Shown here in pieces: positions 11,940-23,880 of a DNA stretch of 64,000 nucleotides (position 1 is its first letter; every line of letters starts with the position of its first letter). The notes beneath the pieces were generated by a model, which saw only the letters and a program-made list of their open reading frames with translations, ran no database searches and had not been told where the DNA came from. The DNA comes from Onthophagus taurus (Eukaryota > Arthropoda > Insecta > Coleoptera > Scarabaeidae): the NCBI RefSeq assembly GCF_036711975.1, contig NC_091966.1, positions 7,199,501 to 7,263,500 of the forward strand. Reading direction: 5' to 3'. The translations under genes and the position numbers were made by a program.

Positions 11940-13720
11940 GTTGATGTAAGAGAGTAGCTTTACATTAATTTAACGTCGAGATCATCCCTTCGAGTGTCAA
12001 GCGAAACGAAATGGTGATGTTGCAACAAAGATTGCCACGAACAAGATAAGCTCCATCCACGCGAAAGGAAAAGTACTTTAAAAACCTTTTTTGAATTCTC
12101 TCCAATAGAAGACGTTGCGAGATATAAAGCGGTGTCCATATAACAGAACCACCCTCTAGTTTCTGCGAAACAGGCGCCTGAAAAAGCGATATGTATACTG
12201 CAGAATCCGTGAATAACCAAGCATCCTCGAAGCACAAGAAGCAACATCCTCTATGTGCGTTGTAAGCGATAGTCTGCTATCAAAAGTTACTCCACCGTCT
12301 CTGACAAAAGTCAACTTAAGCACTTAGATTCCACCTATACAGTAAAAGTGACTTCTCAACATTAATCCTGAGCTGATTACGATCGCACCATTCTACCAAG
12401 ATATCAAGATATCTTCGACTGCATCGAAGCCACGTCATTTTCCGAAGTCATAGGGCGAAATATCTTAAGATCATCAGCATAAACCAATACACCAGACTTA
12501 AATATTATAGCCTTTTATTTCTACATTTTATATTTTGCACTAATACAACAAAAGGAGCAACTCATGCAACTCAAGGCAAAAACGAAAAAATAAAAAAAAA
12601 AAGGAATTCCACAGAAAATAAAAGCAAAACAAAACTTTTACGATTAAATATAATAAATTAGACTGGCATGTTGAGTGCACAAGATATACACCACTAACTC
12701 TGCTATATAGCTATATATACTACTACGCGCAACACTGCTATATATAGCAGTGTTACAATTTACAACGCCAGCACGCACGGATTAATTCAAATCAAGTTAA
12801 ATCCAAAATGGTTGAGAGGTTTGTGCTCTTAATAGTTTGAAGCCAAGCTCTAATTGAAGATTTAAGGCTGGTTGAACCCAATGACAAACCATTTTCAAGT
12901 GCATATCTTACTTTATATTTGACTTATACATATATAATAGAGGAACAGATAGCAGTTGTGAATCCTCGTAAACTGCCTCAGTGGGATAATTTTTAGGTAT
13001 ACCTAGCATGGCTTTCACTATCAACTCAAATCTGTTTAATAAATCGTTAATAAATATTACAAACAGTAGTGGACCCAAGTTAGGTCCTGTAGAACACCAG
13101 ATCGTGCAATAAACTCCACCGAAGCAAAGCCATTATAAAATACATAATTGGCCCACTTTGATAAATATGATGAAACAAGACACATAAGCCCAGGGGAAAA
13201 GCCAAACATACTAAGCGTTTGGAGAAGAAGATCGTGATGGATCGCATCAAACGTCTTAGAAGAGTCAGTCTACATCCATTTGACCACCCTTATCCAAGGA
13301 TTCACATATTGCTTCTGTAACAACCGCAAGATTAGTAACCGTTGAACGGCACTTGAACTGCTTTCTTACGATTGAATTTGCGGATAAATAGCTCCACAGA
13401 TGATTTGCTCAAACACTTTAGCGAAGTTAGACATTATGGAGATGGGACGATAACCAGCAATGTTGCTACGATCACCACGTTTGAAAACGGGAATTATCCG
13501 TGATCGCTTCCAGATTTTAGAAAATTCACCCGTCTTTAGAAATAAGTTCATGATCACGCAAAGTGGAACAGAAAAAAATGCGCTATAATCACGAATAAAA
13601 AACGTTGGAAAGATCATCACCAGTCATAAATTTGCTCGGCAACTTCTTAAGAAGATCAAAAATCTGTCCCACAGTGATAATCTTTAAAATGATAGATAGA
13701 TACATGGAGTGCGAATCAAA
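11940..13720 (-). mobile_element. Decayed Jockey-like non-LTR retrotransposon (reverse transcriptase region)
   Basis: Reading the minus strand from right to left gives successive reverse-transcriptase blocks: VFKRGDRSNIAGYRPISIMS near 13,500; a DFSKAFD-type block (seen as VDSSKTFDAIHHDLLLQTL) with a downstream SGV-Q segment near 13,100-13,280; the catalytic VYADDL at about 12,465-12,490; and a C-terminal block LEGGSVIWTPLY then RIQKRFLKYFSF near 12,060-12,160. The blocks are in different frames, separated by stops, and an AT-rich insertion lies around 12,500-12,780. The order and motifs fit a Jockey-clade LINE. The element is dead, and no endonuclease part is recognisable. Confidence 0.85.
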
Positions 13721-13899
13721 GATCTGCCAGTCGTAGTGTTACGGTAATATACCATAGATTATTTTCTATGGGAACATTAGTTCACTTGGTAACCAATATT
13801 CGGAGAGTTATTATATTGCTGATTACGACTTTTGCTGCTTAAACAAATGATTCCGAAATGGAAAAAAGTAAGACTAATGTGACACTTAGACGCAAAATT

Positions 13900-14745
13900 C
13901 CTTAATTGATGACAATGTTGGATTGAAACGTTCTTATTTTTTGAATTGATTCAGTTCTTGATGAGGTTACATTGTATAAAACATTCATATCGGGTTGAGA
14001 TATTTGTGGTTTGGTTATGATGTTTGACTACAACATTCTTAGATTAAGGGTAATGTTAAGTTTTGATATGAAAGTTACTTAACAATTCTGGGTGCGTTGC
14101 GATATTCTTTGATTGATGATGAAATTCAATTGGAACATTTATGGGTTGAGCATCAACATCTCAAAACCCAAAGTTTTGAGATTCTGTCCAAAATGATAAT
14201 CTCTTAGGTCGTCATACTGAATTGAGACATGCTTTGGTTGATGAGATAGTTGCTCAGTTCGGATTAAAGGATAATTTACTTGTAACGTAATATTGGGAAT
14301 AAAATCCTTGGAATGAAAATCAAATTTCAAAAACATCAAAGGAAGTTGAGGTATTATAGATTTCCAATAATGTTGGATTGGAGCAACCTTAGATTGTATG
14401 TAAGATTTTATTGAGACATTCCTGAATGAAGGATGATCCTGTACGACACGAAGATTCTTATAGAACATATGTCATGTTTTGAATAATGATAAGGTTATGC
14501 TTTCACTATCTCCAAATCAGAATTTCATAGATTGCGAAATTTTAAAATGCAAAAAAAGCAAATTGCATTCCTAGTACTTTTTAATTATTTATGAGATTGG
14601 ATTAAGCTATTCATGATGAAAGGAAGAAGAAGAGTTGAACTTCACAAACAATCATAGACTTTCTAATTACACATCAAATAGGATTGAGACATTCTTGTAT
14701 TAAGGATAGTGTTGGATTGAGACAAATTATTTTCCACAGAAAAAA
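13900..14745. repeat. Degenerate tandem array with an ATGTTGGATTGAGACATTC-like unit
   Basis: Words such as aatgttggattgaaacgttc (13915), gggttgagatatt (13993), attgagacatgc (14221), tgttggattggagca (14371), attgagacattcc (14410), attgagacattcttg (14681) and tgttggattgagac (14711) recur at irregular spacing of roughly 30-40 bp or multiples of it. It resembles the 890-2350 array in its decay and its TTGAG-rich unit. The 109-codon minus-strand open frame at 14139-14468 is a shadow of this composition. Confidence 0.5.
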
Positions 14746-16875
14746 TGAAAGTTACTATGGATAATATCCAGAAAAGCCATTCATGTTCAGCATTTGTGAT
14801 TGTTATGAGACTGATTGAATCTATGTATTTAGCAACATAAAGCAAGAATGGGTTTATCAGTTTATAAATGGTGAGAGTCCATAATTTCATTTTGTCACTA
14901 TACCAAATTAAGTGTGGATGTGGATATATTTTGTGCTCCACACCACAATCAATAAAAGTTGATGGATCAATAAAAAAAATGGAGAAAAAGTTGCTAGGTT
15001 TATGATTTGACTTTATTAAATAATTATACGTTTATCAAAAGAAGAGATTTTCTGAAAAAGTATACTCTAAAATTAGTGAAGGACGGAATCGTTGAAAGAA
15101 TAACATTCAGTAAGTTTATCTTGTTTGGCTTTTCTATTAAAACAGAAAACTTAACAATATCAGCAAATTCCAAAACTGAAAGGGTTTCGTTATTAACATA
15201 AAAATTAACGGAATCTCCGGATTTTTACATCATATTACATTTATTAATGTTTTGTTGACGATTTTCAAATGATTTATTACAAATGTACTGTTTAAGTTAG
15301 CTTGGAATTCGCAAGGAAAAAACGTATTATAAAAAATATATGTAAGGAAATTTAATCCATACGGAGTTATGTGACTTCGAAAGTATGTCCAAACGTAAAC
15401 AAATGCCAAAATATGCTTATTTATCGTGTATGGTTTAGTCTACGGGTCTGGGGGCAACGTTGATGGCCGCCAACTATGTACGCAGCAAGTCGCGGTCTTG
15501 CGATGTCGTTTCTTAGCGAGATGCCGTGGTGTGTCGAGCCGAGGCCACGTACTCATTTATCAGTGCAAATGGATTCATTAACCACGATTCCACGGATGGT
15601 ATGGCACCGCATAGTCGGAGAGGAGAAAATGCGACGAAATAATTGCTTGATTGAATTTGTACACGACGGTATTCCAGTGTCATCCCATGGGGGACTTTGC
15701 ATCTACAAAGTGCACTATAGTCAATCACTATCTTCACGCAAAGCCTTGTTTGTAGAGGACTTTTCTACGTATTGGTCGAATTAGAGATCAGGTAACTTAA
15801 ATTACTTTGGATCCCATTTTCGTAGTCGAGATTCTTGTGGCGTATAAGCGGATTTGGCGTTCGTATATAGGAACTTTTAACAACCTCGTCCGTAATTGAC
15901 GTTATTTACGTGCATTTCGTCGACGGGGGTTAGTGGTGCTTAAATTTCTATTTTACAGGAAGTCGTGCGGTCTAACGATCGGATTTCTAAAGGGACATCC
16001 GCTTCAGATGCGCACATCTTGCCCATTACTCATCTGGTTTTGAAATATGTGGCGAGTTGTTAGATATTTCGATAATAATCGACTTGAAAGATTTTTATTT
16101 TTTTATGGGAACAAACTTTACCGCAAATCGATTTCGTTTTACCACCTCACACTAATACTCATCGCATAATTTGATACAACTCAACGGCCAGGACAATAGC
16201 ACACACGATATTTCCCCCAACTTTACCGTCACCCCGTCTAATGACCGTACCAGAGCCCCGTTAGCCACTAATCCTTTAATCCTACATGTAACGGACCAAC
16301 TTCTCTTGTTCCCTAGGTTATTTGCTGAACGATAAAGATAAGCCGCTAACAGCTGCCATCGCCAGCGAATGGTTGAAATCTGGGCGTCTCATCGCGCACG
16401 TATGTCTGTCTGGTGGTATCAAGCTGTGCTTGATTGAACTACTAAGCAGCTTTGCAACAGTACACCCTTACGAGAACCATTTTGTATCATCCCCACATTA
16501 TAATTTTTCTTTCTCATTTTATTTTATTTCAACATGAACTCAATTTTAAGGTTTCCAAAGACACTTGCGAAATCTAAAATTATGCGAATCCGTTAATCGG
16601 GTATTTCACATAGTACAAAACTGGAATTCGCCGTAGTGAAACGTCCGTCTGTCGATTTAAGAGAACGAGGTTGTATAGTAATTGCGCAAAGCTTCTTAAC
16701 GCCATAAATTCAGATTTTCGGATTTAAGGGCTTAATGCACGGTTACAATTGCGTAGGTTAGTGACAATTATTAAGCACCGTACGAATGAATACACCGAGT
16801 TTCTAGGGAGTAATGCAATTTTTAAAATATTTTTATAAAATTATATGTATACACCATCAAAAAAATTATGATGGC
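14746..16875. other. Spacer; CpG-rich island 15,420-16,000
   Basis: 14,746-15,400 is AT-rich. 15,420-16,000 has higher G+C and a 102-codon open frame at 15,476-15,784 whose peptide I do not recognise. Competing frames on the other strand make a gene call unsafe. 16,000-16,875 shows nothing identifiable. Confidence 0.35.
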
Positions 16876-16905
16876 AATAAAACCTCGATATAACGGACAA
16901 AATAT
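16876..16905. repeat. Solitary pogo-type terminal repeat
   Basis: taaaacctcgatataacgga is the same terminal sequence that bounds the complete MITE at 53,174-53,870. No partner end is visible nearby. Satellite array B begins about 25 bp later, so the element was probably cut by satellite growth or deletion. Confidence 0.6.
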
Positions 16906-16929
16906 TTTCTATTCAAATTCTACAGTTCT

Positions 16930-19450
16930 ATAGTATCTTAAGAAATCGATTTTTCCCAAATTTTTAAAAACAATGTTAAAATTTACTATACATACTTTCC
17001 TTTAGAAATCACCACAATTTCACCAAGATATCTTAAGAAGTCGATTTTTAACAAATTATTAAAAATGATGTTAAAATTTTAACATCAATATTCTAATGAA
17101 GTTCAAAACTGATTATCTCAAAAACGGATAGAGATTTTTATATGCGGATATATTCATAAAAAACTACATAGTTTCCTCTATAAATACCCATAATTTCATC
17201 AAGATATCTTAAGAAATTGATTTATCACAAATTTTTACAAATGATGTTAAAATTTTATCGTCAAAATTCTAGTTAGGTTCAGAACTTATTATCTCAAAAA
17301 CGGATAGAGATTTTTATATGCGGGTTTGTTCATGAAAAGCTACATATTTTCCTCTATAAATTCCCACAATTTTATCAACATATCTTAAGAAGCCGATTTT
17401 TCACAAATTTTCAAAAATGATGTTAAAATTTTAACGTCAAAATTCTAGTTAAGTTCAAAACTTATTATCTCAAAAACGAATAGAGATTGTTATATGCGGG
17501 TTTGTTCATGAAAAACTACATAGTTTCCTCTGTAAATTCCCACAATTTTATCAAGCTATCTTAAGAAGCCAATTTTTCACCAATTTTTAAAAATCATGTT
17601 TTAATTTTATCGTCAAAATTCTAGTTAAGTTCAAAACTTATTATCTCAAAAACGAATAGCGATTTTTATATGCGGGTTTGTTCATGAAAAACTACATACT
17701 TTCCTCTATAAGTTCCTACAATTTTATCAAGATATCTTAAGAAGTCGATTTTTCAAAAATTTTTAAAAATGTTGTTAAAATTTTAACGTCAAAATTCTAG
17801 TTAACTTAAAAATTTATTATCTCAAAAACGGATAGAGATTTTTATATGCGGGTTTGTTCATGATAAACTACATAGTTTCTTCTATAACTCACCACAATTT
17901 CATTACGATATCTTAAGTAATCGATTTTTCACAAATTTTTAAAGATGTTAAAATTTTAACGTCAAAATTCTAGTTAAGTTCAAAACTTATTATCTGAAAA
18001 ACGAATAGAGATTTTCATATGCGGACTTATTCTTGAAAAACTATACATACTTTCCTCTAGAAATCACCACAATTTCACCAAGATATCTTAAGAAGTCGAT
18101 TTTTAACAAATTATTAAAAATGATGTTAAAATTTTAACGTCAATATTCTAATGAAGTTCAAAACTGATTATCTCAAAAACGGATAGAGATTTTTATATGC
18201 GGATATATTCATAAAAAACTACATAGTTTCCTCTATAAATACCCATAATTTCATCAAGATATCTTAAGAAATTGATTTATCACAAATTTTTACAAATGAT
18301 GTTAAAATTTTATCGTCAAAATTCTAGTTAGGTTCAGAACTTATTATCTCAAAAACGGATAGAGATTTTTATATGCGGGTTTGTTCATGAAAAGCTACAT
18401 ATTTTCCTCTATAAATTCCCACAATTTTATCAACATATCTTAAGAAGCCGATTTTTCACAAATTTTCAAAAATGATGTTAAAATTTTAACGTCAAAATTC
18501 TAGTTAAGTTCAAAACTTATTATCTCAAAAACGAATAGAGATTGTTATATGCGGGTTTGTTCATGAAAAACTACATAGTTTCCTCTGTAAATTCCCACAA
18601 TTTTATCAAGCTATCTTAAGAAGCCGATTTTTCACCAATTTTTAAAAATCATGTTTTAATTTTATCGTCAAAATTCTAGTTAAGTTCAAAACTTATTATC
18701 TCAAAAACGAATAGCGATTTTTATATGCGGGTTTGTTCATGAAAAACTACATACTTTCCTCTATAAGTTCCTACAATTTTATCAAGATATCTTAAGAAGT
18801 CGATTTTTCAAAAATTTTTAAAAATGTTGTTAAAATTTTAACGTCAAAATTCTAGTTAACTTAAAAATTTATTATCTCAAAAACGGATAGAGATTTTTAT
18901 ATGCGGGTTTGTTCATGATAAACTACATAGTTTCTTCTATAACTCACCACAATTTCATTACGATATCTTAAGTAATCGATTTTTCACAAATTTTTAAAGA
19001 TGTTAAAATTTGAACGTCAAAATTCTAGTTAAGTTCAAAACTTATTATCTCAAAAACGAATAGAGATTGTTATATGCGGGTTTGTTCATGAAAAACTGCA
19101 TAGTTTCCTCTATAAATTCCCACAATTTTATCAAGATATCTTAAGAAGCCGATTTTTCACCAATTTTTAAAAATCATGTTAAAATTTTATCGTCGAAATT
19201 CTATTTAACTTAAAAATTTATTATCTCAAAAACGGATATCGATTATTCACAAATTTTTAAAGACGTTGACAACATTTTATTAGCTTCAAAGTTCTAATTA
19301 AGTTCAAAACTTATTATGTCAAAAACGAATAGAGATTTTTAAATGCAGGTTTGTTCATGAAAAACTACATACTTTCCTCTAAAAATCAACACAATTTCAT
19401 CAAGACATCTTAAGAAGTTGTTTTTCACAAATTTTTAAAAATTGTGTTAA
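16930..19450. repeat. 175-bp satellite array B with a duplicated six-monomer higher-order unit
   Basis: Same monomer and orientation as array A. The words ctatacatac and tcaccacaatttcaccaaga occur at 16,986 and again at 18,041, an offset of 1055 bp (six monomers). Nearly every private variant between them recurs at the same offset, for example 'ttttatcaacatatcttaag', 'tcaccaatttttaaaaatca' and 'aaatgttgttaaaa'. The second copy stays almost identical to about 19,050 and then diverges into unrelated monomers. A monomer with an internal deletion lies near 19,235. Confidence 0.93.
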
Positions 19451-19514
19451 ATTGTAAATATACTATGAAGGAAATTATATTATATAAAACCTCTTACTTG
19501 CTTGTATTTAAATG

Positions 19515-19560
19515 TTTATTGGTACCGGTTTCGACTTTTAAGTTATCATCAGCCAAAATG
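19515..19560 (-). ncRNA. Hammerhead ribozyme motif, left arm
   Basis: On the minus strand: stem I strand TTTTGG, core CTGATGA (19,546-19,552), a stem II of AACTTAAAAGTC with one mismatch at its base, core GAAA (19,529-19,532), the self-complementary ACCGGT for a minimal stem III, a GTA cleavage triplet, then CCAA, which closes stem I. The mismatch in stem II suggests weaker activity than the right-arm copy. Confidence 0.6.
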
Positions 19561-20687
19561 ACAAAATAATACAGGGTGTTTCGGTGACTCGGGGAACAAA
19601 AAATGTAACCACATATACTGGAGTGAAAATAATGACGATTCATGTAAAAAAATTTAGAAAAAGTACTCAAATTGCAAAAATACAGGTCTTCAAAGTTAAG
19701 AAATTTTAACACATTTTTCTAAATATATTAATCACTATTTATGGTAAAGCGTTGAAATTTGATACAGTGTAAACTAATATCACGCAAAATCATTAGGCAA
19801 TTTTTGAGTTGGAACAATGCTGTACAGACTGTTTCTAAAATTTGTTTGCTCAGAACTTTTTTATTCTATCATAACCCTACATTTATTTTACATTTTCTAA
19901 TAGTAAATTTAGTTTACGAACTTTTATCACTCTTAGAGAATATTGATAAAAGCCACCGTTTTCGTATTAAATGCAAAAAGGTTAGGCTGCGAATTCAATA
20001 ACACTAAAAAAAAAAAAATAATAATAATCTAAATTGGCAATGACAAGTGAAAATCGAACTGAGCCGTTATAACTATTGTGTATGCAACATTTCCAAGTGT
20101 AGATTTAGCTAAATCCATTTTTAATTTGTTTTAGTTGAGTTAATAAAAGAACAATAAATTAAAAATCAACAAAAAACCGACAACACTAACAGGAATAATA
20201 AAAAAAAGTACATAAAATAAGGTAAAAAATAAAAAATACAAGACAAGTAATAAAAAATACTAAAGGAAACGTTCAAAAACTTAGATTTCTTTTTTTTTTA
20301 GTGTAATTATTGCAATCGGAACTCAACATTTTTACATTTAACACCAAAACGGTAATTTTAATCATTATTATCTAAGAGTGATAAAAGTTTCTAAACTAAA
20401 TTTACTATTAAAAAAGTTCTGAGTAAACAAATTTTAGGAACATTGTTCCCGCGGACCGATCCAACTCATAAATTTACTATTACTTTACTATAAATAGTGT
20501 TTAAGATATTTAGAAAAATGTGTTAAAATTTCGTAACTTTGATGGCCTGTATCTTTGCAATTTGAGGACTTTTACTAATTTTTTTATATGAATCGTCATC
20601 ATTTTCATTCTAGTATTTGTTCCCCGAGTCACCGAAACACCGGTATATATATAAAATATTTTCAAACCCCTCATTTTAAAATTTAGA

Positions 20688-20735
20688 CATTTTGGCTGAT
20701 GATGACTTAAAAGTCGAAACCGGTACCAACAAAAC
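20688..20735 (+). ncRNA. Hammerhead ribozyme motif, right arm
   Basis: Core CTGATGA (20,696-20,702) and GAAA (20,716-20,719) flank a perfect stem II (GACTT/AAGTC, or four pairs with a TAAA loop). CCGGTA follows, with the predicted cut after A at 20,725, then CCAA pairs with the upstream TTGG to close stem I. The ACCGGT stem III is self-complementary and too short to be stable alone. This is the known arrangement of hammerheads in Penelope-like elements, which are thought to act as dimers. A 15-bp segment containing ACCGGTACCAAC is duplicated immediately downstream. Confidence 0.68.
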
Positions 20736-20891
20736 CGGTACCAACAAACATTTAAATACAAGCAAGTAAGAAGTTTTATATAAAATAATTTTCTTCATAG
20801 TAGTATATATTTAATAAATATTATATATTTAATAATATATATAGTTCATTTTCATATATTTTTAATAAACTTGCAACATGGATTCCTACAA

Positions 20892-21045
20892 TAATTAAAA
20901 TTTTAATGTCAAAATTCTAGTTAAGTTCATAACTTATTATCTCAAAAACGAATAGATATCTTAAGAAATCGATTTTTCACAAATTTTTAAAAATCATGTT
21001 AAAATTTTAACGTCAAAATTTTAGTTAAGTTCAAAACTCAATCAA
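20892..21045. repeat. Satellite fragment C
   Basis: One and a part monomers of the 175-bp satellite follow the inverted element. An internal deletion joins 'ctcaaaaacgaata' directly to 'gatatcttaagaaatcg'. It continues array B past the insertion. Confidence 0.85.
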
Positions 21046-21054
21046 GCGTCTGAA

Positions 21055-21185
21055 GGAACACGGCTAAACCCGAAACTTTCTAGTGTTAGTTCTAGTTTTA
21101 ATTGTTATTCAGTGTTCGATTGTTGCATATTTTTGTTGAACGAAAAGTTAAACACTAGACCTAGAACTAGAATATTTCAGATTTA
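21055..21185. repeat. Hairpin 'CTAGTTCTAG' repeat, copy at the end of satellite block
   Basis: ctagtgttagttctagtttt and its inverted partner aacactagacctagaactag flank a loop containing gattgttgcatattt. The flanks 'aaacccgaaact' and 'atttcagattta' match those of the copies at 3893 and 53,265. Confidence 0.75.
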
Positions 21186-23090
21186 GTGCATCTTCAGACT
21201 TCAGAAATTATAAACCAATTACAAAGAAATTTTTTGTTTGTCCTTTAATTGTTTTTCTCTAATAGATGAAAAACATTCATAAATGAATGTCGGTTTTTAT
21301 AAAGTGCGCATAGAACGTGACACGGCGCACGCCCCATTAATTGTCTTATGTATGCAAAATTAAAGGGCGCTTCACGCTACGTCGCACACGAATGACGATA
21401 TCGAATTGCGGGAAACCGCCAATACTTTAACGGGCCGATTTTTGGCTTTGTAAGCCGTCAAAGAAACTGCTCATTCGGAAAAACAATTAGAGATTGAAAA
21501 GGGTTCGATTCCCGAACGCCCCTTTTTTTCAATAAACGCGGTGCCCGCAACGTAATTGAGAACGCAAACACTAACCACGCGACGTCCCCGTATTGTTTAT
21601 GCAAACAACACGTTTCTGCGTTCGCGATCAACCGTTCAATAAGCATGTTGTCGACCAAGAACTGTGGGGACTAATGATCAGTGCTTTCAAAAAAAAACGA
21701 ACACCTGGATTCGAAATGCAAATTAACGTAAGTTAAAATTCAGTGAGTTGATTAAGCAATTATTTTTGAAAGGTTTCGCAAATTAAATTTTAAAATTGTT
21801 CGTTTTTCCAATTTTGGGAGGTCAAGTTTTCGTTGTAAGTATCCTGTGTAAACCAAGAGACTCGTTTTACTCGATTCGATGACGAGATAAAGATATCAGC
21901 CGGAATTAGGGGGCGATGATCCACACCGACAGGTAGCAAATCAGTTAAGGGGCCGTACAGAGAGCACCTGGCGGTTGAATCAACCAATAACGCACTCCGA
22001 GATTCACTTCGGCCACGCCTAACATCAAAATCAGGTTTTAGTCTGTGCATCCCGTAATTCAATGTCGAAGGAATCAGTCGGTTTCGTACAACCAACTTTA
22101 TTTCAAAACATCTCCTTTTTCATATAATTTGAAAAACATACTACACATTCTTATGGAAACTCTTTCATAACTTACCTATAGATTAGAATAAGATTAGATA
22201 TGTGTTATGGTAATTTTCCATTGAACACAAAACTGTTAAGATTGACAACACTAGTTCTATGTGTTAGCTCCGATCAATGATCTAAACCCTTCTATGGAAT
22301 TCATACCATTACTGGAAAAAAACATAATAGTAAGAGTTGAGGTCCTCTTAAAACTAAAATATGAGATTTCATTAAAGTATCAAAACTATGGTTTGTTGGC
22401 GTGAGATAAGTTCATCAAAAGCTGCTTCAAGTTTGACTTTACTTCTTTTATCAGTGTTTGTAGCAACATCCTTAAAAAATTATACATAAAGGAATTTGTC
22501 CAGGGCGTCTGACTATCGGTCACCACTCTTGCTTGCTCCTATATAAGACAGCTGGAAAAAAATGAATAATTAGTTAACAAGACTAAAAAAGTTTTGACTT
22601 CTTGTCAAAAATAAAAATTCTAAATTTGAGACAAATTGGACATCGAGACAATTTTCAAATTAAAATGGTTAGATAAACACATGCTCTTCCTTTTTAAAAG
22701 GAGCGTGATGTAAAACTTGTATAGGTACTTCCCTAGCATTCAGAACATTTTGAAATAAGTATGAGTACGTCTCAAAAACATGTAAAAACTGAGTGACAGA
22801 AAGAATCGAATGTTATTGAAACTAACGATCTCACTGTTGATGCCAAGGAATCTCAGTCAGGAAAAATGATGTATTAAAAATCGTGTGGTTCAAAATCACT
22901 TTCAATACTGTTGATATAATGCAAAGTATACTTCAGTTAAACTCCAAAATAAACTAATTGATATCTGTGACCTAGTTCTCAGAAAACGAATCCTTGATAA
23001 TTACAAAAATATCAGTTTTTTTATTTTACACCGTCAGTATATTGAAGCACTACCTAAATTCCGACTTCGTTTATTCTCAATATGCTCATC
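21186..23090. other. Gene-free spacer
   Basis: 21,300-21,680 and 21,830-22,090 have somewhat higher G+C. Open frames on the minus strand there (21,458-21,658 and 21,790-22,095) give unrecognised peptides. 22,100-23,090 is AT-rich with no identifiable feature. Confidence 0.35.
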
Positions 23091-23880
23091 AGCATATTTA
23101 AGAGTCACGCAATCCAACCTCATTGTCATCAAGGTGTTAGTATGAATTTTCTTGATGTTAAGAAGCACATAGGAACCATTTAAAAATAACAGAAGTCAAA
23201 TCCAAATACAGATATTAACTTTCGGGAGGAATACTTTTGTAAGATTCTTTAAGCAGCATAAACATATTTTATTGTATGCACGCAAAACTTCCGTGAAGAA
23301 GCTGGCACAAGGTTACTATTTTGACAAAGGAAGCTAATTCCAACTGATTCTAAACCTAAGGTTCCAATCTAAGAAAAACATTGCTTTTATGACTTTTTCG
23401 CTAGCGACTTGTTCCATTGGAAAATGTTTTAATACATTACGTAAAATGATAAATTCTGGTGACGATCACCGACTGTGTAAATTGATGTCAAATTTCTTTA
23501 CAGCGCGCAGCAAAAATTCGTAAACATAAAGGTTTGGACATTCATCTTCAACCAAAACAGTTTTACGATTGAGTGGCATTTTTTTACTGCAATGTGCTAT
23601 AAAGGACAAAATAAGAACACATTGGCAATTTTCAATTTCTGGACGTTATTATTAACACGTGCAATAAATCCAAAACATTTACCAGCCATTGTTTTTACAT
23701 AGTCACTGCAGATATTAATGCATTCGTTCTGATTAAGTTTCTTTTGGGTTGTATGAGTCATCAACGATATACAAAATAACATTTCTCCATCTCCAGCGTT
23801 GTTGATTATGTACCAGAAGGTAACTAATACGTTATTTGATTCATCATATCGATTACCCTTTGAGTTATTAAAGGGACACT
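23090..23880 (-). pseudogene. Possible hAT (ZBED-like) transposase remnant
   Basis: On the minus strand, fragments such as MAGKCFGFIARVNN (within 23,597-23,782) and CSDYVKTMAGK resemble the 'CTDGA-xMxG-xxGFxARxK' block of domesticated-type hAT transposases (ZBED5/GTF2IRD2-like). Further weak fragments lie toward 23,100, broken by stops. The match is short and decayed, so the call is tentative. Confidence 0.35.

Larger units (their letters stand above)
19463..20802. mobile_element. Inverted pair of about 550-bp repeat units (foldback-like, Penelope-related)
   Basis: Left arm 19,463 to about 20,020 and right arm about 20,285-20,802 are reverse complements over most of their length. Matched blocks are ctatgaagg / cttcatag at the outer ends, 'acttgcttgtatttaaatgt', 'tttcggtgactcggggaaca', 'ttttaacacatttttctaaa', 'aaaatttgtttgctcagaac' and 'acactaaaaaaaa' at the inner ends. 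The centre is about 260 bp of AT-rich sequence. Each arm carries a hammerhead-ribozyme core near its outer end. The unit lies inside satellite DNA, which resumes at 20,892. No coding sequence is present. It could be two inverted insertions or one element with inverted termini. Confidence 0.85.

Noticed and set aside
21440..21530. tRNA gene suggested by a perfect B-box (GGTTCGATTCC at 21,502-21,512) followed by a T-run
   Set aside because: No A-box at the right distance, no acceptor stem pairing and no anticodon arm. It could be a decayed tRNA-derived SINE, but there is too little to call it.
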